Below the pieces are notes generated by a model. It was given only the letters and a program-made list of their open reading frames with translations. It was not told where the DNA came from and did no database searches. The position numbers and the translations under genes were made by a program. Positions 22,318 through 31,124 of a stretch of 36,073 nucleotides of DNA are shown here, piece by piece. Source of the DNA: Nitrospirota bacterium (lineage in GTDB: Bacteria > Nitrospirota > Nitrospiria > Nitrospirales > UBA8639); the NCBI GenBank assembly GCA_027623995.1, contig JAQBUF010000033.1, positions 1 through 36,073 on the forward strand, written 5' to 3'. Numbering within the stretch: position 1 is the first letter of the stretch; every line of letters starts with the position of its first letter.

Positions 22318-23064
22318 CTATCCTTGAATTTGGGATTGGGGAGAGAGTTGTTTGACCAAGGCAATGTTTTTCAGGCAATCGGCTTTACGAGTATAGCCTT
22401 CTGAGGATGTGGCAAGGATGGCGTGTTTCTCGGTGCAGAGCCGCCAGCAGTATTTCTTCTTGGAATCTCGATACAGTTCGAACCACGCCACGGTCTTTGA
22501 CGCCGAAACAGGAAACGCCACGACATATTTCATGCGACGCATGAGCCCTGCACTGATGGCACTCTTCTTGTTCGCACTGAGAATGACCAATCCTGAATAA
22601 GACTCAATGCGTTGCAGCAAATAACTGACTTCCTGATTGGCATATCGATCGTGGCTGTCTTTCACACTCGTGCGTTTGCCAAACAACGCATCAGCCTCAT
22701 CAAAAAATAAAACCCAGCCTCGTTTAGTGCCTGCGTCAAACACGCGAGCGAGGTTTTTCTCCGTCTCCCCGATATAGCGACTTTTCAATTGTGTGAAATT
22801 TGCCATGACCAGTTTGGTGAGAAGCTCTCTAGCTAACACCTCAGCGGCTAGGGTTTTCCCTGTTCCATTTAGGCCATCAAAGAGCACTGTGAATCCGTGG
22901 TGTTGTACCGCTTGACAACCCACACTTTGCGTGATGCACATTTTTTGAGCTTCACGAGCGATCGTTTGAAGTGCTGTTCTCTGGTTGGACGAAAAGGGTG
23001 CGGAATCCCAGGTGGCTGTAGGAGTCTTGGTGTGATACAAAACTGGTTTTCGTGAGAGGGCCAT
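22318..23064 (-). CDS. Orphan AAA+ ATPase
   Basis: A 248-residue single AAA+ module. It has Walker A GLNGTGKT (64-71), substrate-pore-like segment [10 protein letters not shown], Walker [15 protein letters not shown] (118-131), sensor-1 Asn in ILSANKKSA and Arg fingers in [12 protein letters not shown]. This resembles the classical AAA group, including the ATPases of phage-tail-like injection systems, but no tail, baseplate or sheath gene is nearby. The C-terminal 60 residues do not look like the usual lid. The Walker A run GLNGTGKT is slightly atypical. The partner is unknown. Confidence 0.85.
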   Translation of the reverse strand: MALSRKPVLYHTKTPTATWDSAPFSSNQRTALQTIAREAQKMCITQSVGCQAVQHHGFTVLFDGLNGTGKTLAAEVLARELLTKLVMANFTQLKSRYIGETEKNLARVFDAGTKRGWVLFFDEADALFGKRTSVKDSHDRYANQEVSYLLQRIESYSGLVILSANKKSAISAGLMRRMKYVVAFPVSASKTVAWFELYRDSKKKYCWRLCTEKHAILATSSEGYTRKADCLKNIALVKQLSPQSQIQG

Positions 23065-23366
23065 AGCAATGTGTGTCCTTTCTTGGCGAATGTTGAGCCC
23101 TAATGGCTCCTACTTCTCTCACAAAGAAACCAGAGTTTCAATATTGGAAATGTCAGTGTTGAATGTTGAGGCACGGATTCAATAGGACTGTGGCATATTT
23201 TGATTAGAGAAGGTATGGAACAGTGATCGTCTGTTTGGTGAGAGAGAAATGGGCAGTCTTGATAGGGAGGTGCTGCCTAGAAGACTTACGGCTGCGGATG
23301 GGGGAAGGACAAAGCCTTTCCCCTCCGCTGTTGTAAAAATTTCAGGCTTTGTCAAATGACGTATGT
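23065..23366. other. Intergenic region with a GC-rich hairpin
   Basis: No credible gene. An imperfect hairpin at 23294-23328 (GCGGATGGGGGAAGG, loop, CCTTTCCCCTCCGC) could mark the end of the SnoaL-like gene transcript, but no U run follows on that strand. Confidence 0.45.
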
Positions 23367-23744
23367 CTATGAACATTCTGGCATGGCAAAGAAAAATTCT
23401 TCTTTGGTGACCTTGCCATTCTTGACGGTGTAGAGGGCGACCTCTTCCATCGTCATTCGTTGGCCGGTGTGTTTGGGCGTGACATCGTATTTGAGGAAGA
23501 GGGCGAAACGGTCACCATTGGGGAAAGGCCCACGGATTTCTGCTCCGTGGACTTCATGATTATCCGTCCACCACTTGTTTTTACCCTTAATGGCCTCGAT
23601 CCCCTTTTGAGTTTGGTCCATGCCGGGCATACTGAAGGCTTCCACGCTGACAATGTCCTGGCTGTAGAACTTTTCAATTGCCTCAAGATTTTTGCCTTGT
23701 TGGCAGAGTGCAACAATTTCTTTTCCAATTTCCATGGCTGACAT
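23367..23744 (-). CDS. SnoaL-like (NTF2-fold) protein
   Basis: A 125-residue protein. The ATG at 23744 has a perfect AAAGGAGG upstream, which rules out the longer frame. It has the alpha+beta NTF2-like pattern: GKEIVALCQQGKNLEAIEKF, YSQDIVSVEA, KGIEAIKGKNKWW, GDRFALFLKYDVTPK, MEEVALYTVKNGKVTKEEFF. SnoaL-like domains act as small enzymes or binding proteins; the ligand is unknown. It is probably cytoplasmic. It has its own hairpin downstream. Confidence 0.88.
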   Translation of the reverse strand: MSAMEIGKEIVALCQQGKNLEAIEKFYSQDIVSVEAFSMPGMDQTQKGIEAIKGKNKWWTDNHEVHGAEIRGPFPNGDRFALFLKYDVTPKHTGQRMTMEEVALYTVKNGKVTKEEFFFAMPECS

Positions 23745-23874
23745 TGGGGGGCCTCCTTTAATGTTAAAAATCAATGAATTTGATAAACGAGTTTATTGTA
23801 CAAAGTCCGCGATAAGAATCCCAGGTTGAGAGGGATGAAATTTTTTGGAAGAAGAAATTCTACGAATAGCAAAA

Positions 23875-25050
23875 CTATGGAGTGGTCTTTGGTGCGGCTG
23901 GAGTCGTTTGGCCGGGAATTGGGAAAGGTTCAGGTGTTCCAAAGGGTAAGGTTTCCACATAGAGTGAAGTTGAGGGGAAAGCAAAAGCGGTGCCATGGCC
24001 TTCGACAATGTCTTTGACTTTATAGGCCAGGCGTTCCTTGCAAGCCAGCCAATCGCCCCAATCTGTGGTGACGGTAAAGCAATAGAGCATGATGTCGATA
24101 CTTGAGGCGCCAAACGAATCCATGAACACGAAGGTTTTAGTTCGCTCAGGATTGGTTTCAAAGTCGTCGCTCTCGTTGAGGTAGGCCAAGATGTCTTGAA
24201 TGATACCTTGTAGTTGCTCTTTGCTCGTACGGTATTCGACGCCAATTTTCCAATAAATACGACGGTTGGTCATACGAGAAAAATTAATGAGGGCTTCCCC
24301 GGCTAACCGCGCATTGGGGATGGTGACCAGTGCCTTGTCGAACCGACGAATTTTGGTGGCACGAAATCCAATGTCTTCCACAGTGCCATCTACGTCAGGC
24401 GTCTGAATCCAATTGCCTTTTTCAAACATGCGGTCGAGAAAGATGGTCAGGCCTGCAAACAAGTTGGCAATGAAGTCCTTCGCTCCTAAGGCCACAGCCA
24501 TCCCAACTAACCCTAAACTTCCAAGGACTGCGGCGACGTTGAAGCCCCATTCCTGAAAGACGGCTGCGACTCCCAGGCAAATCACGATAAACTTCGCCAG
24601 CTTCACGAAGAAGCCCTTCATGGTATCCCGCATACTCATACTGCCCATCAGTTCGATGCCACGATCCATGAGTGAGGACAAAGGATCGATGGAACGGAAG
24701 ATGGCCCAAAACAACACCAGGGCAATGAAGGAACGGATCAGTCTATCAAATATATTACCCACGTCATCGGAAAACGGTAACACTTGTCCTGCGACGTAGA
24801 TCCCGATAATAACGAATCCGAACTCGAGAGGTTTCTCGAGAGCGTTGAGGAGCTGGTCATCGAGATCGGTTTTAGTTCGCCGGGTGAGGCCTTTCAGGGA
24901 AGTGACGATAAATCGGAAAAATAACCGACGAATCCACAAAAATCCGAAAATAATCAGCAGGGCAGTGACAATTTCTCCCACGCTGATGCCAAAGACGCCG
25001 GTGTCCCAGACTGAGGTAAATTCTTTTCTGAAAGCTTTGAGGGGATTCAC
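23875..25050 (-). CDS. MscS-family mechanosensitive channel
   Basis: A 391-residue protein with a GTG start at 25050. Four to five membrane helices precede the pore helix (VLGSLGLVGMAVALGAKDFI) and the conserved beta domain (GLTIFLDRMFEKGNWIQTPD, GTVEDIGFRATKIRRFD, VTIPNARLAGEALINFSR). It ends in a soluble alpha/beta domain and a Pro-rich tail. It would release solutes on membrane tension. It precedes the ydbL-ynbE-ydbH envelope cluster by about 200 bases on the same strand. Confidence 0.93.
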   Translation of the reverse strand: MNPLKAFRKEFTSVWDTGVFGISVGEIVTALLIIFGFLWIRRLFFRFIVTSLKGLTRRTKTDLDDQLLNALEKPLEFGFVIIGIYVAGQVLPFSDDVGNIFDRLIRSFIALVLFWAIFRSIDPLSSLMDRGIELMGSMSMRDTMKGFFVKLAKFIVICLGVAAVFQEWGFNVAAVLGSLGLVGMAVALGAKDFIANLFAGLTIFLDRMFEKGNWIQTPDVDGTVEDIGFRATKIRRFDKALVTIPNARLAGEALINFSRMTNRRIYWKIGVEYRTSKEQLQGIIQDILAYLNESDDFETNPERTKTFVFMDSFGASSIDIMLYCFTVTTDWGDWLACKERLAYKVKDIVEGHGTAFAFPSTSLYVETLPFGTPEPFPIPGQTTPAAPKTTP

Positions 25051-25248
25051 GAAGTGGGATGATCCTTTTGAGGATGAATGATAAAGAAACCGAGGGAGAA
25101 TCGTTCGGTGATCTTCCCTGCCAGGATATCTACAATTGTATGCTATTTTTTCTTAAGAGCAATTCATTCTTTGGAGAGTTGGGCATGGACCACTGAATGG
25201 AGAACATGTAGTTTAGTTGATGAAGGAATTGACCCAATGGCATGCAGA

Positions 25249-25599
25249 TTATTTTTTTGTCCATTGGCCGGAGGGGAGTTGGATGAAGTTCCCCGGGCTT
25301 GTTTTCTTGATGGCGGTTTTGCCAGCAAGGACTTCAACAGCGGCTAAGGTGGTGTGATTTTTTTTGGCAATATCCTGATACCGTTGATGGCGTTGTTGAT
25401 TCACCGACTGTATTAGCGCGTCAACCTCAGGAGAGGATTGCCCCGCGACCGCTGCGAGATAGCCATTCGGTTGTTCGCCGACCAGGCCTTTGGCTTTGGC
25501 GTCGTCGAGTGATAGCGCCCAGGCGGTTGTGCAAGCCAGGATGAGTGTGCACAGGACGAGAACAGCTTGGCCGATCCTTGGTTGAACTCTTGAACGCAT
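25249..25599 (-). CDS. ydbL: YdbL-like protein (DUF1318)
   Basis: A 116-residue periplasmic protein. A signal peptide (AVLVLCTLILACTTAWA) is followed by the DUF1318 domain: LDDAKAKGLVGEQPNGYLA, ALIQSVNQQRHQRYQDIAKK, LAAVEVLAGKTAI and the C-terminal PSGQWTKK. The gene order ydbH-ynbE-ydbL is the same as in Enterobacteria. In E. coli YdbL is thought to act as a periplasmic partner that limits YnbE multimerisation and helps the YdbH-YnbE bridge. GGAG precedes the ATG at 25599. Confidence 0.92.
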   Translation of the reverse strand: MRSRVQPRIGQAVLVLCTLILACTTAWALSLDDAKAKGLVGEQPNGYLAAVAGQSSPEVDALIQSVNQQRHQRYQDIAKKNHTTLAAVEVLAGKTAIKKTSPGNFIQLPSGQWTKK

Positions 25600-25625
25600 C
25601 GCATTCGCTCCATTAAAAAAGATGA

Positions 25626-25829
25626 CTAGAACAATTTACTTTCTTCAGAGAACACAGCCTCTAAATCTTTTTCTACCTTCACTCGGATTTCGTGATCAAT
25701 TTTCACGTTCAAATTTATCGTAATAGGTTTTTCAGAAGGGGCAACTTCTATTCGAGGCGTGCAGCTTAAGAGCAGGAGGCCACTGAGGAGCAAGCCTATG
25801 CCCAAGCCTGGTGTTGGTCTGGTCTTCAT
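25626..25829 (-). CDS. ynbE: YnbE-like outer-membrane lipoprotein
   Basis: A 67-residue lipoprotein. A signal peptide with lipobox LLLSC precedes a short mature region (PITINLNVKIDHEIRVKVEK) that closely follows E. coli YnbE. In that system the lipoprotein forms beta-strand contacts with the C-terminus of YdbH and anchors the bridge to the outer membrane. It lies between ydbH (54 bases downstream of its stop) and ydbL. Confidence 0.9.
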   Translation of the reverse strand: MKTRPTPGLGIGLLLSGLLLLSCTPRIEVAPSEKPITINLNVKIDHEIRVKVEKDLEAVFSEESKLF

Positions 25830-25883
25830 GAGTGAATGGTTTTCTGTGCTTGAATGAAAATCAACACGATGTTGCGTCCTCTC

Positions 25884-28745
25884 CTAAAACAATGGCCCTT
25901 GAAAGAGTCGTTCGATCTTGTCTTCAATGCCTTTAATCACGCGTAAGGTTTTGAGTAGCGTGGGAATATTTTCTTCAACATTGAGGTTGAAGTGAATCGG
26001 ACGGCCTTCTTTGAGATCCGGGCTTTTCCCTTCAAGCTTCGTGGCCAGGGTCAAGGTGCCGTCAGCATCATAATTGACCTCAGCCTTGAGGACATCATAA
26101 TGGAAATTCCTCAGAGACTGCAAAACAATGTCCATTTGCGGGTTGGCTTTCCTTAGGGTTTGGGCCGTGCCTTCCTCGGGTTCAAAGTGAATGACACCAC
26201 CAGGTGGGCGAGCTTCAATGAGTCCATCATGTATTTCCACGGCCGTAGGATTCAGGGTGATAGGCACGACACCATCAAGAGTCCCTGAGCCTTCGAGACC
26301 TTTTTGCTGCTCAAGCTGCAAGAGTTGATCGAGTTGAAGCCCATCGAGTTTGACAGTAAACAACGATGGCAGGCGGGCCATATCGACATAGATGCTGGCG
26401 CTGGATACTTGACCACCCAAGAGGTGTGTTGAAAATTTCTCAATATCGACGGTGGGCAGGGAATCACCTTTCCCGAGTCGAAGAGTGATGTCGAATGTCG
26501 TGTCGGTTACTTCAATCCCAGTATTCACACTCCCTATCGTGACGGTTGCTGGAGAAAGCGTGGCAAAGTTATCGATGGCATTGGCCGTGATGGTCATTGT
26601 GGAGTTCACATCATCGATTAAGACGTTTTCATAGTACCCGCCAATGTGTGTAAGTGCGACCGTCACGTCCCCTCTTGCCAGAGTCATGGTTGGGGACTCA
26701 CTTGATGTGATCGCCTTCCACGCGCAGTCCAGCGAAATCCCAATGTGACCTGAGGTGATATCAAACGGATGTTTCCAGGGTTGAATCCATCGGCTGAGGG
26801 TCATTGTTGATGGTGAAAACTTTTCAGGGTTGAGCGTGGCCTGAAGCGTGCCTTGGTTGGTTTGGAAGTGATGTGCCAGGCGCCCCTTCGCGCGGATGGT
26901 TTTGTCTGTGGTTTCGGCCACAATCCCTGCGTGAAGTGTGTCGGGATTCGCATCAAAGCCAATGGCGAGATTCAGGGAGGGCGGGTTGAAGCCCTTCATG
27001 GCCGTACTCACACCAAGAAGTTTGACCGTCCCCTTACTGTTCCACGTATGTTCGTCACCCGTGGCTTCTTGCAGGTCTAGGGCAATTTTTGAAATCGAGA
27101 AGGATTGATCGCGCCAGTGCACCGTGGACAGCTGGATTTGTGCGCTGGTGGTTCCCACCATCAATTGATGTAAAGGCCAATCATAGGTCAGGGGAACAGG
27201 TTGATCGAATAGAAATGCAAATTGATCTGCGTGGCCTTGGTCCGCTTTGATAGTGCCGGTCTTTACTGAGGACCCTTTGGCGAACGAAACTTGGATAATC
27301 TGGTTTTCCAAACCTATCTGGCCTTTGAGATTCCAGCTAATATCATGTGCCTCTGAGTCCTGATGCTGGAAATGGGGCAACGACCCCCACAGGGAAAATG
27401 TGGCACTGGCTTGTGTGGATAACGGGTTCAATAATTGCCCAGCGGCATTCGTGAAGACCACATCCATGCCGATCGGCGATTCTTCCTCTCCGTAGCGAAT
27501 GTGCAAGGGACCATCGATATTCCATCGCGGGTCTTCCTTATCAAAAGAAATTCTGCTACGCACAATGTCGTTCAATTGAATATGGACGGGTTCTTTTTCA
27601 CGGAGATTGAGAAAGGGAAGCTGGTCCTTCAACGGAAATTCGAGAGGATGAAGGTTGACCATCATAGAAGTCGTTGGCGCGAGGGCCAGCTGTACTTCGG
27701 AGGCATTGGCGTCAACGGTTCCAGAGAGATTGATGGAAATATTGTCGCTGACTTTTCCCCAAGTCGGCAGTTCGACCTGGGCCTGAATCACACCATGAAG
27801 CTGCGAGGATGGGTCCTGCATCATCCCTTGTAATGAATCTAAGTGCTTCGAAGACCCGTCCCATTGAAAGTTCACCATGCCATTGACGCGCTCAAGGTCC
27901 GGTCCAAGCGGCATCAATAAGGCCAAAAAAGGTGCGGCGCGTTGTAAATTTGCCGTCATGGTCCCTTCCCATTGAATGCCAGAATTTTTGGAGACGGTCA
28001 TGGCAGACTCCAGATCCATCAGTGGATTGGTGTGGTCTTGTTGTGAATCCAGCACGATCTTCATCTTCCCCCGTGGATTGATGTTGACTTGCAAGGTGTA
28101 CGCCTCGCCTTGGATTCCTTGAAAGGTGACGGTGCCATTGAGCATGCCCTCTGTGTTGTGCAGTTGACTGGATACCGTCACGCGTCTGAGAGGGCCAGTG
28201 GCATGCTCTCGGAAGATCGTCGCCTTGGTGAGGGAGAACAGGCCGAACGGAAGAGTGGGGAGTGGTTTCGAAAATAATGCCAACGGTGCGGCTACTCTAT
28301 TTTCTGAAGACTGAGTGACACGTGGTTGGGACTCTTCAATGGGCACTCCTGTCATGTCAAAGTGCAATTCTTCGATTCGGATTTCTTTCATGAACCCCTC
28401 CAGCAATTGAGGCAGGTCATAGTTTAGTGTGAGATCACGAATTGTCAGGGATGCTGTTTCCGAGCCCATTTCTTTTTGAAAGGAAATCGAAGGAATGAGG
28501 GTTTGTTGTAGGCCAGGGTATTCTAACTCGACATTGACATTCTTGAGCCCAAAGGCTTCAAATTGTCGTTCGACAAAAAAAGAGGCGATTTTGGGTAAGG
28601 TAAGAAAGATGGCTAAATTAAAGGACACGGCGATGGTGAGCCACCACATCACCTTGCGCCATAATGATTTTGAGGATTTGCTCACAAGATTGAGAGAAAA
28701 GATACGGTGCGAGGTTGGGTATTGAACATTGAGATAGAATACCAC
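25884..28745 (-). CDS. ydbH: YdbH-like AsmA-family inter-membrane lipid-transport protein
   Basis: A protein of up to 953 residues with a single N-terminal membrane helix (WWLTIAVSFNLAIFLTLPKI) and a long beta-rich periplasmic body. The C-terminal part is typical of YdbH: GLQLDQLLQLEQQKGLEGSG, LDGVVPITLNP, and PPGGVIHFEPEEGTAQ. YdbH, TamB and YhdP together move phospholipid between the membranes in E. coli. The start is uncertain: GTG at 28745 is listed, but a GTG-ATG pair at codons 32-33 just before the membrane helix (28649-28652) is also reasonable and would leave a shorter cytoplasmic tail. Confidence 0.9.
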   Translation of the reverse strand: MVFYLNVQYPTSHRIFSLNLVSKSSKSLWRKVMWWLTIAVSFNLAIFLTLPKIASFFVERQFEAFGLKNVNVELEYPGLQQTLIPSISFQKEMGSETASLTIRDLTLNYDLPQLLEGFMKEIRIEELHFDMTGVPIEESQPRVTQSSENRVAAPLALFSKPLPTLPFGLFSLTKATIFREHATGPLRRVTVSSQLHNTEGMLNGTVTFQGIQGEAYTLQVNINPRGKMKIVLDSQQDHTNPLMDLESAMTVSKNSGIQWEGTMTANLQRAAPFLALLMPLGPDLERVNGMVNFQWDGSSKHLDSLQGMMQDPSSQLHGVIQAQVELPTWGKVSDNISINLSGTVDANASEVQLALAPTTSMMVNLHPLEFPLKDQLPFLNLREKEPVHIQLNDIVRSRISFDKEDPRWNIDGPLHIRYGEEESPIGMDVVFTNAAGQLLNPLSTQASATFSLWGSLPHFQHQDSEAHDISWNLKGQIGLENQIIQVSFAKGSSVKTGTIKADQGHADQFAFLFDQPVPLTYDWPLHQLMVGTTSAQIQLSTVHWRDQSFSISKIALDLQEATGDEHTWNSKGTVKLLGVSTAMKGFNPPSLNLAIGFDANPDTLHAGIVAETTDKTIRAKGRLAHHFQTNQGTLQATLNPEKFSPSTMTLSRWIQPWKHPFDITSGHIGISLDCAWKAITSSESPTMTLARGDVTVALTHIGGYYENVLIDDVNSTMTITANAIDNFATLSPATVTIGSVNTGIEVTDTTFDITLRLGKGDSLPTVDIEKFSTHLLGGQVSSASIYVDMARLPSLFTVKLDGLQLDQLLQLEQQKGLEGSGTLDGVVPITLNPTAVEIHDGLIEARPPGGVIHFEPEEGTAQTLRKANPQMDIVLQSLRNFHYDVLKAEVNYDADGTLTLATKLEGKSPDLKEGRPIHFNLNVEENIPTLLKTLRVIKGIEDKIERLFQGPLF

Positions 28746-28814
28746 CTATCTCGGACGTTTGGGCCGGCTCGTTGAATTGGCAGTGACCTTGCTGCGACTC
28801 CAAGGGAGCTTTAT

Positions 28815-29477
28815 ATGTCAGCCACCAGAATTGCCTGCTCTGATCTGGATTCCTTGAACTGGACATCCCTTCACCACTCGCTCCTCACAAGGGGATATGC
28901 GCATGTGCCTGGTCTCGTCAAACCTTCAGCCTGTCGAGCCCTTAGCAATCTATACGATCAGGATCGCTATTTTCGATCGCGGATTGATATCGCACTAGGG
29001 TTTTGGTTAGGGTGCCTATTCCTATTTTGCTGATCCTTTACCGGATCAATCGCAATTTTGGTGGAGGCGATGCCTCGTGTGGGCTCCCTCTCTTGTGTAG
29101 CTGCACGATCTCATCGTGCCTCTTCCCGCGCATCATAGGGCACTGACGTCTGGAAGAGGCAGCATGAGATGCTGCAGCTACAGGAAAGACTTGACCACGC
29201 GATGCGGTCGAAAGGGGGAGGAGGGGTGCCATGGGTTGGGGAACCCATCACGGGAACCAAACAAGGGGTTCGCCTGCCTCCATCAACATTGCGACTGATC
29301 CCCTTTACCAACGGTGGTCGCTCATCTTCGGACTCACTTATATACCCACCTTGTTCCGATTGCGAATCACATGATGGAAACGATGAATCGACTACAACGG
29401 TATCCTGCCACACATGTGGCGTTTAGAAAAGAATGTCAACAACAGGGGTAGACGCAGCGCACACCTTCACTGATGTG
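28815..29477 (+). pseudogene. Decayed 2OG-Fe(II) oxygenase gene (Oxygenase-NA type)
   Basis: The first segment, with a good ribosome-binding site (AAGGGAGC), encodes LHHSLLTRGYAHVPGLVKPS and CRALSNLYDQDRYFRSRIDI, typical of the N-terminus of this family. It then runs into unrelated repeat DNA (about 29000-29300). The family sequence resumes with YTHLVPIANHMMETMNRLQR and YPATHVAFRKECQQQG, then a TAG where Gln is expected (TQRTPSLM follows), and stops. The catalytic HxD and C-terminal half are absent. The gene has been disrupted by the repeat element at 29096-29182 and by point mutation. Confidence 0.75.
29096..29182. repeat. Intact REP-like inverted pair (BIME-like)
   Basis: The outer ends TGTAGCTGCA and TGCAGCTACA are exactly inverted, with two hairpins facing each other: GCACGAT-CTC-ATCGTGC on the left and GCAGCAT-GAG-ATGCTGC on the right. 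The two 31-base arms differ only at paired stem positions (CG versus GC swaps), showing selection for the hairpins. It is the same family as 2894-3051 and lies inside the decayed oxygenase gene. Confidence 0.85.
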
Positions 29478-29829
29478 AAAAAAAATCAAGACCAATCTTG
29501 GATGCCGCCACGACGGTTATTCCTCAAGCACGGATTGTGTCTTCAGCAAGGCGGTTGGCTTTCAGCACTCATTCGTTTGTCTGGAGAGCGGGAATTGAAG
29601 GCGAAGTCCTAGACAGTCAGACGGGGAACGGCTTGGTGCGATCGTTGATCGTCGTGCAGGAGGGAAAACACTTGAAGTGTCGCTCAACTCTTGGGACGAT
29701 GTGGAGCAGTTATTCAAGTTTTGGGCTCATCGCTTTGGTTATCGATTGTGCCGGGCCAAGGGAAAGAAGTTATTGTGTGCCGCTAGAATGAAGAGAGGCC
29801 GGATACTTAGGCAACAAATTGAGGGGTGA
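29478..29829 (+). pseudogene. Decayed open reading frame, family unknown
   Basis: Protein-like segments occur in two frames. The first is DQSWMPPRRLFLKHGLCLQQ then GGWLSALIRLSGERELKAK, ending at a TAG near 29611. The other is GAIVDRRAGGKTLEVSLNSW then DDVEQLFKFWAHRFGYRLCR, running to a TGA at 29827-29829. An indel near 29605 would join them. I cannot name the family. It overlaps the 3' end of the pentapeptide gene on the other strand by a few codons. Confidence 0.45.
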
Positions 29830-30679
29830 GCCACACGGCTTCTTCACTTTCTTTCCACCAAGATTCTTCTGATATGGCAAAAGCGTATGGAGGTGCCGTG
29901 GTTTCATCGGTGACTGCTACTCGAAGTTGTTCCGCACTCATCCCTGCCGCCTTCCCAAGATTCACTCCCCTGAGATCAGTATCCACCAGGATGGCATGTT
30001 GAAAATTTGTTTTGGCGACATCAGCCGCGATTAACGTGGCCTGAAAAAAACTGGCATAGGCAAGATTGGCTCGAGCGAGATTTGTCCCTTGGAGCACGGT
30101 TCTTGAGAGATTGGCCTTTTGAAGATTCGCGCAACGGAAATTGGCTCTCTCTAGATGCGCTCCTTCTAAGCTCGCCTTCCAAAGATCTGCGCGGGCAAAA
30201 TTCGCTTCAGTCAGAATCGCTTCCCCCAACAAAGCAAAGCTGAGGTCTGCGGCATTGAGGCTCGCATTCGTCAAATTGGCTTTGGCCAATGTGGCATTGG
30301 TCAATTTTGCGCCGACGAGGGTCGCATCTTGTAAATTCGCATTGGCTAATTGTCCTAACCAGAGTTGTGCTTCATCGAAATTGGTGTGTCTGAGATTGGC
30401 TCCCACCAGCAGCGCTTGATCCAAGTTGATGGCTCGGCATTGTGCTTCTGAAAGGTTCGCGCCATTGAGATTGGCTTGTGCCAAGTTGGCATGACTTAAA
30501 TCCGCTCCCTGTAGATCCGCATCAACCAGTGAAGCGCCTTGAAGGTTGACGCCAACAAGTCTTATCCCGCGCAATGAAGCCTGACTCAGATCGACTTGTA
30601 TGTTTGGATGCTCGGCGCGCCAGGCGTTCCATGTCGAAGCGCCCTGCTTAAGAATGGTGAGATGTTCGATGTTGGCCAT
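29807..30679 (-). CDS. Pentapeptide-repeat protein
   Basis: A 290-residue protein. The ATG at 30679 begins MANIEHLTILKQGASTWNAW, a common N-terminus of this family, and GGAAAA precedes it; the longer frame to 30763 is rejected. After a short helical N-terminus there are over 35 A(D/N)LXX-type repeats (LQGADLSHANLAQANLNGAN and so on), which would fold as a right-handed beta helix. The C-terminal 45 residues are not repetitive. No gyrase-inhibitor signature can be claimed. Confidence 0.92.
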   Translation of the reverse strand: MANIEHLTILKQGASTWNAWRAEHPNIQVDLSQASLRGIRLVGVNLQGASLVDADLQGADLSHANLAQANLNGANLSEAQCRAINLDQALLVGANLRHTNFDEAQLWLGQLANANLQDATLVGAKLTNATLAKANLTNASLNAADLSFALLGEAILTEANFARADLWKASLEGAHLERANFRCANLQKANLSRTVLQGTNLARANLAYASFFQATLIAADVAKTNFQHAILVDTDLRGVNLGKAAGMSAEQLRVAVTDETTAPPYAFAISEESWWKESEEAVWLTPQFVA

Positions 30680-31124
30680 GGCGAATTTTCCGACGTAAAA
30701 GGGTGTATTTTTTCTTAGTTCTACTCTCGGAAGTTCCTCAAAGACCTTGCTAAGATGAATCAATATGAATAAATGAGTCTTGAACTTCAGAAAACTCCAC
30801 AGTTTGTATGCTCGTCTCGTTATTCAGTTTTGGTTATCCCGCCTACCACTGAGATTTACTTGCAGAATCTTGGAAATTCAAGCAGTCATGAACGCTGTGA
30901 TGGGTCGAGCTTTCACGCCTTCGAAAGCGCTTTTTTTCTCTCATAAGCTTGCCTTAAACACACTCATTTAATACTAATTGCTAGGAATGGAATAGGCCGT
31001 GGAAGTCCACAATTTTCTAGGATTTATCACTAGTTAAGTCTGAAGATTTGACTGCCGAAGGTACCCTAATTCTGCTCGTTCCCCTTGGACAAGTTAATAG
31101 GCACATTTAAGGAATTAATACGCT
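30680..31124. other. Divergent intergenic region
   Basis: Between the pentapeptide gene and the REC-GGDEF-EAL gene. Short frames here lack ribosome-binding sites and protein-like composition. It should hold both divergent promoters; TTGACT at about 31047 is a possible -35 element without a convincing -10. The gene at 31125 is preceded by TAAGGAATTAATACGCT. Confidence 0.45.

Noticed and set aside
22318-23064. Part of a contractile injection system
   Set aside because: Only the ATPase likeness supports it; no sheath, tube, baseplate or spike gene is in the window.
23179-23376. 65-residue minus-strand frame
   Set aside because: It overlaps the end of the SnoaL-like gene, contains the GC-rich hairpin and has no ribosome-binding site or protein-like composition.
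29038-29426. Several short frames on both strands
   Set aside because: They read the REP pair and the decayed oxygenase gene; none has coherent composition.
30780-30971. 63-residue plus-strand frame before the c-di-GMP regulator
   Set aside because: No ribosome-binding site, no recognisable domain, and it lies where divergent promoters are expected.
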